A stretch of DNA of 40,731 nt from positions 1-40,731 of the forward strand of contig JAIPJR010000013.1 of the NCBI GenBank assembly GCA_021734045.1, given 5' to 3'. This DNA is from Fidelibacterota bacterium (GTDB taxonomy: Bacteria > Fidelibacterota > UBA8477). Both the position numbers and the translations under genes were made by a program. The notes under the pieces are model-generated. The model was not told where the DNA came from. It did no database searches and worked only from the letters and a program-made list of their open reading frames with translations. Shown piece by piece: positions 1 to 8,873 of the stretch (the stretch's first letter is position 1; the number at the start of each line of letters is the position of its first letter).

Positions 1-327
1 ACTTCGTTCGTCTTACTCCGCTTCGCTCCGTTTGACGGATTCGGAAATCCCAAATCACAAGCATCAAAAATCAAACAAATTCCAAATCGCAAATTTTAAT
101 GATTAAAACGGAAATCCAGTCCCGGCAGAAGTCTGATTTATCTCCCGCTCCTCTGCGACCTCTGCGTCTACTCAGTACCTTTGCGGTTTATGCCTTTTTA
201 ATTCGTGGTTCCGAAAATAACTATCACCGAATGCACCGAGTTTGTGGATTAGCGGATTGACGAATTGGCGGATTGAGTCGTTGGGTTATATTGGGTGGAT
301 TAAAAGACTCTTCATATTTTTTCACAT
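1..327. repeat. Non-coding region of degenerate short repeats
   Basis: No open frame here looks like a real protein. Three kinds of low-complexity sequence can be read. Positions 45-98 are an A-rich tract of loosely repeated CAAATC/AAATTCC words. Positions 150-189 repeat a CTCTGCG word (CTCTGCGAC, CTCTGCGTC, then CTTTGCGGT). Positions 246-277 hold four 8-bp units. The opening bases (1-35) also repeat CTTCG/CTCCG words. Such mosaics resemble dispersed intergenic repeats I recall from many environmental bacterial genomes; that resemblance is from memory and untested. Positions 328-396 lead into the first gene. Confidence 0.5.
246..277. repeat. 8-bp degenerate tandem repeat, four units
   Basis: Four consecutive 8-bp units read GGATTAGC, GGATTGAC, GAATTGGC and GGATTGAG, so the period is exact and the sequence varies at a few positions. 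It lies about 120 bp upstream of the first gene. The role is unknown; it may be part of a dispersed intergenic element. Confidence 0.6.
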
Positions 328-383
328 TTGGAAACCGCCTATATTAAACCATTCAAAAGAACAATACTCAGCACCGGAACATC

Positions 384-388
384 GGAGG
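384..388 (+). promoter_or_regulatory. Ribosome binding site fixing the start of the 397-867 gene
   Basis: GGAGG ends 8 nt before ATG 397. The frame stays open back to an ATG at 328, but that ATG has no comparable site, so 397 is preferred. Confidence 0.7.
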
Positions 389-396
389 ATGAGACC

Positions 397-867
397 ATGG
401 CGACTGAAAATATTACGGCTGATCAACACAAAGCGTTGGGGATTACACTGTTTAATCAAACCTGGGATTTGATTGAGAAACCAGACCGGACACCGGATGA
501 AGAGGCTGACATGATTCATATGGCCCATGCGTCCGCATATCATTGGCGGCAGGTGGGGACACCGCTGAATTTTGCCCGGAGTGAATGGCAGATTTCCCAC
601 GTGTACGGCATACTGGAACGCGGAGAACCAGCCATTTACCATGCAGCACGCTGTCTGAAACTGTGCCAGGATAACCAAATCGTTGATTTTGACCTAGCTT
701 ACGCCTACGAAGCAGTGGCACGCGCCCATTGGTTATTAGGCTCAACGAAAGATGCGCAACACTTCTTAAAACAGGCCGAAGAAGCAGGATCGTCCATTGC
801 CAAGGAGGGTGATAAAAAGCAGTTTATCAGTGATTTGACCAATTTACAGAAGTTGATAAACGGGTAA
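397..867 (+). CDS. Small cytoplasmic protein of unknown function, alpha-helical, TPR-like
   Basis: The product is 156 residues with no signal peptide or membrane segment. Translation from 397 follows a GGAGG site at 8 nt. The composition is rich in Ala, His, Gln and Glu. Helical stretches around residues 50-140, with a paired pattern such as AYEAVARAHWLLGSTKDAQHFLKQ, suggest one or two degenerate tetratricopeptide-type hairpins. I do not recognise an enzyme motif. It is convergent with the TonB-receptor gene (24 bp between stop codons), is one of only two complete plus-strand genes, and is flanked on its left by a repeat-rich intergenic region. It may therefore be an independent unit. Its function is unknown; a protein-interaction role is only a guess from the helical repeats. 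Confidence 0.75.
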   Translation: MATENITADQHKALGITLFNQTWDLIEKPDRTPDEEADMIHMAHASAYHWRQVGTPLNFARSEWQISHVYGILERGEPAIYHAARCLKLCQDNQIVDFDLAYAYEAVARAHWLLGSTKDAQHFLKQAEEAGSSIAKEGDKKQFISDLTNLQKLING

Positions 868-891
868 GCTTGGGTATCAAGTTTTCTATCA

Positions 892-3396
892 TTAAAACTC
901 TAAAGTCACGCCACCCACCGGGAAGGTCTTGAATTGCCAGGACATTTCCCGTGAACCATCCGCTTTGTAAATGTACTCCCAGGGATTATCCCGGTTGGTT
1001 ACATTCATAATGTCCCAGAAGGCTACCAGATTCATTTTTTCAAAATAAAACCGCTGTAGCAGCATTACATCAAAACGGAAATAAGCATCATAACGCAGTG
1101 TATTCAATGGACTGTCCGCCGGAATATACCAGCGCCTGCGATAAGGATTGTACTCCCGTTCTGTATACGGACGACCACCCACATACCGGGCACGGAAGCT
1201 CAGCTCATATTCATCGGAGGGCATGAAGGGCAACCAGGAGAATACCTTTACAATCAGGGACGTTTTATAGCGGGGATACCAGTCATAATTCATATACTGA
1301 ATTTTATAGCCGCCAACCAAGGTCATCACATCCCCGTAATCATACGTCCAAGGGTACTCCGTTTTACCATCCCGCGGATCAATGCCCCGGGCGATGGATT
1401 TGGAGTAGCTGAAAGAGCCGTACCAGTTATCCACAAACTTTTTTTGAATGAAAAATTCAATCCCCCGGGAATAACCGGAGCCGGCATTGACCTGGCGTTC
1501 ATTATCGAAGGAGATCACGTTCCGGCCGTTTACAATAGAATCCTTCCAGGCTGAGGTAACCATCTGGTCAAAACGCTTCTCATAAATTTCCAGTGTCAGG
1601 CGCACATCTTCGCGTGGTAAATATTCTGTACCTATTACAACCTGATCGGCATAATAATTTTTCAGGTCATTAGTATTCAGGTAATCGCCATTCAGAACCA
1701 CATTGAATGGTCGCTGATAGTATCTGCCCCCCGACAGATTCACTTTCAAGCCCCGTGTAAGCGGGTAGGACAATCCCATTCGTGGTGAAAAATAGCGGTA
1801 GTTTGTGTACCCGGTTTGCCCCATCCGGCCTCCAAAAATCAATTCCAATTCCCCCAACAGGTAAAACCTCACCTGAGCCCAAAATGAAGGTGAGACCAAA
1901 TTTAAACGACTTCGCCAAGCATCATCCAATCCCACAGTGAGTGTATCATGAATAATATTGGTGTCACTTAGGGTGTCTAAAGCAGAATAGTAAAAGGTAT
2001 TTTCGAATGGGTGGACCGGCTCGCCTGCCCAGGAAGTACGAACTGTGGGATCTCCCCAATACTTCCCTTCATACCGATAGATATAATTGACCAGTGGCGA
2101 ACCCTGGTAAGTCTGATCGTAATCAAGATGAGTGAAGGCGACTTTCAGACCACCTGACAATTCAAATTTGGGCGAAAACTTGTAATAAATATCCGATTTG
2201 AAAGTATGCTCAAGCTCTAAGTCCGCCTGTGTGAAGTAGGTATTATGAGTCGCGTCTTCCTCAACCCGGTAAACATCGGTTTGCACCTGTATCATGTTCT
2301 GCGCCAATGAAGTCATCCAATAGCCATGATTCTTGATGAGACTCTTATATGTCACACCCAAGGTGTACTGCTGGGTGGCAAAATCCACATTCTCCGCACC
2401 GCGAGCCTGAGGTGTATCCTCTCCCACGATGTCAATTCCATCGATACCACCCAGAAAATTAAACATAACCTCTTTGCCTGGTTCAGGATGATAAGTTACT
2501 TTGGCCTGGCCGGTCCAGTATTGGGGAACGGCCACCAATCCGGTATTGGCGATGACAAAGTCCAGAAATGAGCGCTTCAGGGTGGCGATATAGTTAGTCT
2601 TTTCATTAAGTGGACCCTCAAATGTCAACCCAAAACCAGCCATATTGAAATTAAACTGACCACGCTGGTGCTGGCGATTGCCCTCTCGCAGAGAAACATC
2701 CATGACGGACGAGACCTTGCCACCGTATCGCGCCGGAAATGAGCCGGCATAAAAATCAATGCGTTCAATAAATTCCGTATTAATCAGCGTAATTGGTCCG
2801 CCACCACTGCCAGCCTGAGAGAAGTGATTCGGATACGGAATTTCCAGATGGTCCATGATAAACAAATTTTCTCCCGGACTACCACCTCGAATAATGATTT
2901 CATTATCCTGGTCTGCACCAGAAACGACTGCCGGCAAAGCCTGCATCATGCGCATCACATCATAAGCTCCTACCGGGTCAGATCGGATTTCCTCAATGTC
3001 CACTGACCGCACGCTAACCACGGCGTCCCGCGCACGCTCAAAAAAGCCGGCCGTCACCGTCACATCTTCCCCTTCAAGCACTGTAGGAATTAATTCAAGA
3101 TTCACTTCAACCATCCGACGAGAGACAATGTGGATATTCGCACGCGCCTGGGACTTGTATCCAATCATATCGATCCGCAACCGGTAGGTCCCAACCGGAA
3201 TATTCTCCATATAAAAATACCCCTCACTGTTCGTTGCGCTACCATAGGGCGTATCCTCCAGCATCACATTTGCTCCCACAAGTGGCTGTTTTGTATCCCG
3301 ATCAAGAATAATTCCTGAAATAGCACCAGTGGATTGACCAATGCTATTCTGTACCCACAGTAAAGTTAGGAGCACGATGAAAAAGCGCTTGAACAT
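892..3396 (-). CDS. TonB-dependent outer-membrane receptor with carboxypeptidase-regulatory-like N-domain
   Basis: The 834-residue outer-membrane receptor should import a ligand using TonB energy. Residues 1-20 are a signal peptide ending at Gly-Gln. Residues about 22-110 form a CarboxypepD_reg-like beta-sandwich (GAISGIILDRDTKQPLVGA). Residues about 120-235 are the plug, with IIIRGGSPGENLFIMDHLEI and an ARYGGKVSSVMDV segment. The rest is a beta-barrel rich in aromatic residues and ends in Phe, as outer-membrane proteins do. An AGAGGGA-like purine site precedes ATG 3396. The gene is flanked by non-coding DNA on both sides and looks monocistronic. No neighbouring SusD-like partner or transporter is present, so the substrate cannot be inferred. 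The family call is firm. Confidence 0.93.
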   Translation of the reverse strand: MFKRFFIVLLTLLWVQNSIGQSTGAISGIILDRDTKQPLVGANVMLEDTPYGSATNSEGYFYMENIPVGTYRLRIDMIGYKSQARANIHIVSRRMVEVNLELIPTVLEGEDVTVTAGFFERARDAVVSVRSVDIEEIRSDPVGAYDVMRMMQALPAVVSGADQDNEIIIRGGSPGENLFIMDHLEIPYPNHFSQAGSGGGPITLINTEFIERIDFYAGSFPARYGGKVSSVMDVSLREGNRQHQRGQFNFNMAGFGLTFEGPLNEKTNYIATLKRSFLDFVIANTGLVAVPQYWTGQAKVTYHPEPGKEVMFNFLGGIDGIDIVGEDTPQARGAENVDFATQQYTLGVTYKSLIKNHGYWMTSLAQNMIQVQTDVYRVEEDATHNTYFTQADLELEHTFKSDIYYKFSPKFELSGGLKVAFTHLDYDQTYQGSPLVNYIYRYEGKYWGDPTVRTSWAGEPVHPFENTFYYSALDTLSDTNIIHDTLTVGLDDAWRSRLNLVSPSFWAQVRFYLLGELELIFGGRMGQTGYTNYRYFSPRMGLSYPLTRGLKVNLSGGRYYQRPFNVVLNGDYLNTNDLKNYYADQVVIGTEYLPREDVRLTLEIYEKRFDQMVTSAWKDSIVNGRNVISFDNERQVNAGSGYSRGIEFFIQKKFVDNWYGSFSYSKSIARGIDPRDGKTEYPWTYDYGDVMTLVGGYKIQYMNYDWYPRYKTSLIVKVFSWLPFMPSDEYELSFRARYVGGRPYTEREYNPYRRRWYIPADSPLNTLRYDAYFRFDVMLLQRFYFEKMNLVAFWDIMNVTNRDNPWEYIYKADGSREMSWQFKTFPVGGVTLEF

Positions 3397-3476
3397 CGAC
3401 CACTTCCCTCTATTTATTTAGACGAATCATTATTGCCACGCTTTTGACACGACACCCTAAGCGAGGTTGTCTGTGA

Positions 3477-4565
3477 TTAATCGGGTGGTTGGAGCGAATT
3501 CTTAGATGAAGCAGATTCTTGTTCTACAGTTGAACCCGTCACTTCCGAGGCATCGGCTGCAAATTGAAATTTTAGTCCGGTTTTAAAGAAGATAATCGCT
3601 CCCGGTAGTGCCATCGCCAGATAATTCAGCAGATGAAAGACAATGGCAAAAGCCTTGGCGGGTGTACTGGGGATATCCACTAAAGCCAAAGCAGCCACGA
3701 CGGCACCATGATATGTTCCCACGAAACCCGGTGCGGATGGAATGGAGAGGGAGAGAGTCGTAAAGGTAAGCAGAATCATGGCGGCAACGAAAAACTCCAC
3801 CGGTGTAAAATCAAAATGAAACGCTGCCAAGCCCAATGCCGTTACGATGATATAAAGCACCCACAGATAGATTGTAAGCAGCGTTACTTTCAACGGCTGA
3901 GGCATCTGCCAGATGGTTTCCACTCCCTTGAACAGCGACATGATATGACCGGCCAGTTTTGCCTTCCCGGCAGCCTCTTTTTTCAGCGCCCACTTCTGAA
4001 TCCATTGAAATAATCGCTCCCGTTTTCCCCGCAGGAGAAATGCGCCAAAGAAGAATACCACCAATGCTACAAATCCCAGTACCGCCACTGTCTGCGCCCA
4101 ATCCGCAAGGGGATACAGCATGAAAAGACAAACCGCAATAATAAGAAAAGAGAGCATATCCAGCAGCCGGTCCACTAAAATGGATGCGCCAATACCGCTG
4201 ATTCTCAATTTGGTTTTTCGTGCAGCCAGAGCGGCGCGCAGTACCTCGCCCAATCGGAAGGGCAATACGTCATTACCTAGGTAACCTATCAGCAGAGAAT
4301 CAAATAAATCTTTCGTCCGAGACTCTCCCTGCGGCGAAATCAAAATCCGCCAGCGCTGTGCGCGCACCCAGACGCTGTAAATGAGCAACACGGCTCCAAA
4401 AAGGATATAGCTGATGGAGACACCCTCCAGAGCTTCCCAAAACCCATCAATATCCAAGTCCTTGAATACAAACCAAACCAGGAACGCACTCAAGCCGAAA
4501 GAGAGGATAAACTTGATGGGATGTGCCCGAAACAAACTTTTCCCGGCCATGTCAGCGGTACTCAT
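3477..4565 (-). CDS. Lysylphosphatidylglycerol-synthase-like / flippase-like membrane protein (UPF0104, YbhN type)
   Basis: This 362-residue integral membrane protein has about eight hydrophobic helices and a soluble C-terminal tail rich in Ser and Glu. It matches the UPF0104 family (the membrane half of MprF-type proteins), with the typical segments WRILISPQG near residue 72, GYLGNDVLPFRLGEVLRAAL near 94-113 and SIPSAPGFVGTYHG near 276-289. It has no aminoacyl-transferase domain, so it is not a lysyl-PG synthase. Family members are thought to move or bind lipid-linked substrates, and no substrate can be assigned here. It is the last gene of the gcvT-ftsK-lolA run. Its start codon lies inside the lolA-like gene (14-nt overlap), which points to translational coupling. 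Confidence 0.88.
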   Translation of the reverse strand: MSTADMAGKSLFRAHPIKFILSFGLSAFLVWFVFKDLDIDGFWEALEGVSISYILFGAVLLIYSVWVRAQRWRILISPQGESRTKDLFDSLLIGYLGNDVLPFRLGEVLRAALAARKTKLRISGIGASILVDRLLDMLSFLIIAVCLFMLYPLADWAQTVAVLGFVALVVFFFGAFLLRGKRERLFQWIQKWALKKEAAGKAKLAGHIMSLFKGVETIWQMPQPLKVTLLTIYLWVLYIIVTALGLAAFHFDFTPVEFFVAAMILLTFTTLSLSIPSAPGFVGTYHGAVVAALALVDIPSTPAKAFAIVFHLLNYLAMALPGAIIFFKTGLKFQFAADASEVTGSTVEQESASSKNSLQPPD

Positions 4566-5265
4566 GTTGGTCAGATGGTGTGGTTTGACGCGTCAGGTCT
4601 GCAATCCGGTATCCATAGGAATTTTCCAAAATATCCTCCGCGTAAAAACCATCCATCAAATTTAAGTATTGTAGCTGGACATAAACCCGGTTCGACTCCA
4701 CATCCTCCAAAACCATCTGCTGCACCAACCAATCATTTTTTGCCCACACCGTAGCAGATGACCATTCTGAATAAGGATCACGGAAACCAAATCTAAGCCG
4801 CATGCCATCCCTTTCGAATTTCTGCTCCTCAAGTACGACATCGGTAAATAGAGGTCCCAAAAATCGCTTCACCAAATCATGGGGTTTCAACGGCTCAATT
4901 ACAATCTGACGCTGACCGTGGTTCACCGTGTACAACTTCGAATCATACCCCAGTATTTCCATGTTCTGCGCCTGTAAAAACAATCTAAAATGTGTACTAT
5001 CCTGAATCATCACTTCCAATACAAGGGAATCGATTCGTCCGGAGAATGCCCATTCAGTAGTATTTTCAATGTGCAGGTGGGTGTCTTTTACTTGTAGAAA
5101 ACGATTAATAATCTGGTCAACACCGGAAGAATCTACTGTCGATGATTGTGCAAATAGTTGCACGGGAAAAACAAGCCGGGTGATAATTACCAAATTGAAT
5201 AAAAAGAGAAGTAGTTTTATGGATAGAACCTGTATCCGGCGAAATTGCAGCACATAATTAATCAT
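4552..5265 (-). CDS. lolA: LolA-like periplasmic lipoprotein carrier
   Basis: The 237-residue product should chaperone lipoproteins through the periplasm. After an Arg-rich start, residues about 10-40 are a long hydrophobic signal sequence ending LFAQ-SS. The mature part has the LolA beta-fold pattern: a helix with VDQIINRFLQVKDTH, then strands such as TEWAFSGRIDSLVLEV, and the segment EPLKPHDLVKRFLGPLF, which resembles the phrase found in LolA-like proteins of Bacteroidota. An upstream in-frame ATG exists at 5334. I prefer ATG 5265, which overlaps the ftsK stop by 8 nt and puts the signal peptide near the N-terminus. The ribosome site is weak for both. The ftsK-lolA order is common in Bacteroidota-related genomes. 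The assignment rests on pattern and position, not on strong identity. Confidence 0.78.
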   Translation of the reverse strand: MINYVLQFRRIQVLSIKLLLFLFNLVIITRLVFPVQLFAQSSTVDSSGVDQIINRFLQVKDTHLHIENTTEWAFSGRIDSLVLEVMIQDSTHFRLFLQAQNMEILGYDSKLYTVNHGQRQIVIEPLKPHDLVKRFLGPLFTDVVLEEQKFERDGMRLRFGFRDPYSEWSSATVWAKNDWLVQQMVLEDVESNRVYVQLQYLNLMDGFYAEDILENSYGYRIADLTRQTTPSDQHEYR

Positions 5266-7558
5266 CGTCTGCATCAGCGCCATCATCTTCAAACGATGGA
5301 TTTTCCAAAATTTCCGGACCAACCAAAACCTCACGAGCTTTACTACCCGTATTGGGACCCACTACGCCAGCCAATTCTAACTGATCAATCAGGCGTCCGG
5401 CACGGGCATAGCCGATTTTTAACCGACGCTGCAACAGGCTCACCGACCCCTGCTGATGGGTCACGACCAGCCGGTAGGCTTCATCAAACAATTCATCCCT
5501 GTCACTATCGTCGTCCCCAAAAATACCATTGCCGTCGCCCCCGCTTTCGCGCACCTCAGGCAGAAATTCCTCTTCCGGTTTGGGTTCATTACTGATATGA
5601 TCCAGGATGCTCTCAATCTCCTCCAGCGTCACCAAAGCACAATGAAGTCGTGTGGGTACCGCGGCGCCGGCATACTGGAATAACATGTCACCACGCCCTA
5701 ATAACTTCTCAGCACCATTCTGATCCAGAATGGTCCGTGAGTCATTCTTCTGGGCAACCTGGAATGCGATGCGAGTAGGAAAGTTCGCTTTTATCACACC
5801 GGTAATAACATCCACAGAAGGTCGCTGCGTAGCGATAATCAGGTGAATGCCGACTGCACGGGCCATTTGCGCCAGCCGGGTGATGGGCTCTTCCACCTCT
5901 TTGGCAGCCGTAATCATGAGGTCGGCCAACTCATCGATCACAACCACAATGTACGGCAGTGGCTCCATATCCTCAGATTTTGCCGCTCGCTCATTATACT
6001 GCTCGATATTCCGGACCGTGGCTTCGGATAATATTTCGTACCGTTTTTCCATCTCCAGTTCCGCCGCCCGTAATGCCTGAACCGCGTTTTTAGGCTTGGT
6101 CAGTACATGTTCATCCATCCCCTCACCGGTAATCAAGTGATAGCCCACCAACTGACGATAAATGGATAACTCCAGCTTCTTGGGATCAATCATGATGAAT
6201 TTCACCTGGTCCGGCCGAGCGCGGTAAAGCAGTGATGTGATAATGACATTGATACACACCGACTTGCCCGATCCGGTAGCACCTGCAATGAGCAGATGGG
6301 GCATTTTTGCCAAATCCGCCACAAAGAGCTCACCACTGGTGGTTTTCCCCAGGGCAATTGTCAGCAAGCCGCCAGCATCAGTAAATTTTTCTGAATTAAT
6401 GACGCTTTTCAGGTACACAATTTCCGGCTTGGGATTGGGCAGCTCTACGCCCACAGAATTTTTCCCCGGAATAGGCGCAATGATGCGAACCCGGCGCGCT
6501 TTCATCACCCGGGCAATATCATCAGACAGGCTGGCGATTTTTGCCACCCGAATGCCGGGTCCCGGTTCGATTTCATAGCGTGTGATAACCGGTCCTGGTG
6601 CGATATGGGTTACCTTTCCCTCCACACCAAATGATCCCAGCGCCTGCACCAGCAAATCGGCATTATGCAGCAGCTCTTCCCGACTCATGCTCTGATCGAC
6701 TTCAATCGGTGTTTCCAAAAGGTCAACGGTGGGTAATTTGTATTCGCGTCGGGGTGCTTTCGGCTTGGTTTTGTCGTAATCCACTTCCTCTTCGACCACC
6801 GCCTCTTCAATCGCTATATCATCCCGCTCCACTTCTTCTTCAGGTGGCTCTTCTTCAGGTGGGGCTTCGTCAGCATCTCCAGACACCACAGATTGTGACT
6901 TGCCCGTCTCTGGTTCTTGAGGAATCTGAGAAGCCGGTATTTTTTGCTCATTTTTATCACCGGTGTCCTCGACAGTAATGGATGGCATCGCCGGCTCTGT
7001 CGGTTCTATTTTTGCCCCTGCTGGTTCAACTTTTTCTTTGGATTTCTTAAGTGCTTTTTGGGCATACCGTCGGCGCCAGTCACTAATAGCCTGACCTATT
7101 TGTTCGAAAAAGCGTTTCCATGAAAATCCCAGCCAGCCCTGAACTGTTACAACCAAAAATCCAACGGTAACCAGAAACGCACCCCAGATACCCAGAAAAT
7201 CTTCCAGCAATACTGTACTCTGAACCGAAAAAGCGCCTGTATGCCGGTACGCTAAGGCCAGACCATTCTCCAGATGCAACATGACCATCGCTGAAAAAAT
7301 GGCAAGCAGGATAAAGACTACAACCGTATAAGCAGTGAATCGTACCAATGGTTTATAACTTTTGTCAAGGAGCGTGTAAACACCCCATCCCATACCCAGC
7401 AGCGGCAATATTAAAGCTCCCCAACCGATAAACATTTTCATGAGATAATAGCTAATAAAAACACCAGCATATCCCATCCAGTTGTGAAGCTCGATATTGG
7501 GACCAATGGTGGGCTCTTCAGTGGGATCATGACTTATGAGGCTCACCAGCACTAACAA
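5258..7558 (-). CDS. ftsK: DNA translocase FtsK/SpoIIIE
   Basis: FtsK pumps chromosomal DNA at the division septum and activates dimer resolution. From the first canonical start (TTG 7558) the protein has 766 residues. It has four membrane helices in residues 1-145, a charged Pro/Glu linker at about 175-270, the alpha/beta motor with Walker A GATGSGKS (426-433) and Walker B VVVIDELADLM (D542/E543), and the winged-helix gamma domain near 695-755. The real N-terminus is probably longer. The frame stays open to 7630 and encodes a basic stretch (KRGLTYQEKRRE) and the first half of helix 1, but contains no ATG, GTG or TTG. The only early candidate is ATT at 7627. The frame runs directly into the gcvT stop codon at 7631-7633. 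Confidence 0.96.
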   Translation of the reverse strand: MLVLVSLISHDPTEEPTIGPNIELHNWMGYAGVFISYYLMKMFIGWGALILPLLGMGWGVYTLLDKSYKPLVRFTAYTVVVFILLAIFSAMVMLHLENGLALAYRHTGAFSVQSTVLLEDFLGIWGAFLVTVGFLVVTVQGWLGFSWKRFFEQIGQAISDWRRRYAQKALKKSKEKVEPAGAKIEPTEPAMPSITVEDTGDKNEQKIPASQIPQEPETGKSQSVVSGDADEAPPEEEPPEEEVERDDIAIEEAVVEEEVDYDKTKPKAPRREYKLPTVDLLETPIEVDQSMSREELLHNADLLVQALGSFGVEGKVTHIAPGPVITRYEIEPGPGIRVAKIASLSDDIARVMKARRVRIIAPIPGKNSVGVELPNPKPEIVYLKSVINSEKFTDAGGLLTIALGKTTSGELFVADLAKMPHLLIAGATGSGKSVCINVIITSLLYRARPDQVKFIMIDPKKLELSIYRQLVGYHLITGEGMDEHVLTKPKNAVQALRAAELEMEKRYEILSEATVRNIEQYNERAAKSEDMEPLPYIVVVIDELADLMITAAKEVEEPITRLAQMARAVGIHLIIATQRPSVDVITGVIKANFPTRIAFQVAQKNDSRTILDQNGAEKLLGRGDMLFQYAGAAVPTRLHCALVTLEEIESILDHISNEPKPEEEFLPEVRESGGDGNGIFGDDDSDRDELFDEAYRLVVTHQQGSVSLLQRRLKIGYARAGRLIDQLELAGVVGPNTGSKAREVLVGPEILENPSFEDDGADADDD

Positions 7559-7630
7559 ACTGACAATAAGGGTCAGAATCCCGATGATTTCCCGGCGTTT
7601 CTCCTGATATGTGAGTCCGCGTTTAATGGT

Positions 7631-8725
7631 TTAACTCGCTATGGAAGTATTTTTCACCAATGGTGGTTTAACGATTTTAGCAGGGATTTTGCGACCCCGG
7701 ATATCAATTTGAATCTCCGTACCGGTTTTCTGGTAAGGATAATTCACATACCCCATCCCGATACCCTTTTCCAGGACCGGTGAATGGCCGCCACTTGTTA
7801 CCTGACCAACCATTTCATCTCCGACATAAATTGTATACCCATGTCTGGGAATGCCTCGTTCCGTTAATTCAAATGCAATGAGCGCTCTTTTCAATCCAGC
7901 CATTTGCTGGGCTTCCAGGACTGCCTTTCCATGAAAATCGGGTTTATCCATTTTCGTAATCCAGCCCAACCGCGCTTCTAATGGCGTGGTGGATTCATCA
8001 ATGTCATTTCCATAGAGGCAGTATTTCATCTCCAGTCTCAGTGAATCACGAGCCCCCAAGCCGGCAGGTTTTAATCCTAAATCCCCGCCCGCTTCCATGA
8101 GCGCTTCCCAGAGCATCGAACTCAATGCCGGGTCATGATACAATTCGAACCCCAGTTCCCCGGTATAACCTGTACGTGCAATCACCATGGGTTGATCGGC
8201 TATGTTGCCTTCCGCGAAGTGGTAAAACGGAATTTCATCTAAATCCAGATCGGAAAGTTTCTGCAAAATGTCGCGGGACAAGGGTCCTTGTAAAGCCAGT
8301 AGAGCAAACTGGTCGCTTTGATTTTCAAGCGTTACCTCAAACGCTTCTGCCAATTTGGACAGGTGATTCCAATCCTTCTCAATATTGGAGGCATTCACCA
8401 CCAGCATAAATTTATCCTGAAACTTGTAGATCAGCAGATCATCCACAATTCCACCATTTTCCAGGCACATAGCAGAATATTGGGCCTGTCCCGGGACCAT
8501 ACCACGAATATCATTTATTGTGGCATAGTCCAGGAATTCAACCTGCTGAGTCCCCGTCACAAGAAATTCTCCCATATGAGACACATCAAATAAACCGGCC
8601 GCCTCTCGCACAGCCAGGTGTTCGGCTACCATACTCTGATATTGAACCGGCATGGCATAACCTGCAAAATCGACCAATTTGCCACCCAAGGCGCGATGTT
8701 TCTCATAAAAAGGGGTCTGTTTCAT
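7631..8725 (-). CDS. gcvT: Glycine cleavage system T protein (aminomethyltransferase)
   Basis: GcvT transfers the methylene group of the aminomethyl-lipoyl H protein to tetrahydrofolate, releasing ammonia. At 364 residues it is the normal length. It begins with the family's typical LxxxH pattern (TPFYEKHRALGGKLVDFAGY). The folate-binding core includes GLFDVSHMGEF (residues about 45-55) and TGYTGELGFELY (around 190), and ARDSLRLEMKYCLYGNDID follows at about 230. The C-terminal barrel has GQVTSGGHSPVL near 315. No gcvH or gcvP lies in the window, so the rest of the system must be elsewhere. It is the first gene of the run that continues into ftsK; its stop TAA is in the same frame as the ftsK reading frame. 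A 148-bp gap separates it from lutC. Confidence 0.96.
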   Translation of the reverse strand: MKQTPFYEKHRALGGKLVDFAGYAMPVQYQSMVAEHLAVREAAGLFDVSHMGEFLVTGTQQVEFLDYATINDIRGMVPGQAQYSAMCLENGGIVDDLLIYKFQDKFMLVVNASNIEKDWNHLSKLAEAFEVTLENQSDQFALLALQGPLSRDILQKLSDLDLDEIPFYHFAEGNIADQPMVIARTGYTGELGFELYHDPALSSMLWEALMEAGGDLGLKPAGLGARDSLRLEMKYCLYGNDIDESTTPLEARLGWITKMDKPDFHGKAVLEAQQMAGLKRALIAFELTERGIPRHGYTIYVGDEMVGQVTSGGHSPVLEKGIGMGYVNYPYQKTGTEIQIDIRGRKIPAKIVKPPLVKNTSIAS

Positions 8726-8873
8726 AGCGTTTCATTCCATCCAACTGTTATGTATCCTTTTGGGATAAAATCCCATTTTCTTCCTGATTCACTGTAGATT
8801 GCAGGCATGAGGTAAAGGTAATTTGTGACCCTCCTTCCTCCAACCATTGCTTCCCTGGAAATGAAAATAGATT

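Noticed and set aside
328-396. ATG 328 as start of the first gene, and antisense open frames over 322-745
   Set aside because: ATG 328 lacks a ribosome site while ATG 397 has GGAGG; the antisense frames have no family features and overlap the better-supported gene.
868-891. Small hairpin CTTG...CAAG followed by TTTT, tested as a terminator for the 397-867 gene
   Set aside because: The stem has only 4-5 bp with a 5-nt loop; too weak to call.
3397-3476. Promoter of the TonB-receptor gene
   Set aside because: AATAAT occurs at a plausible place but no -35 element is found at suitable spacing; not called.
8761-8775. Inverted repeat TGGGATAAAATCCCA in the gap between lutC and gcvT, tested as a terminator for lutABC
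   Set aside because: The T-run follows on the plus strand, while both flanking genes are on the minus strand, so it has the wrong direction. In the sense direction an A-run follows.
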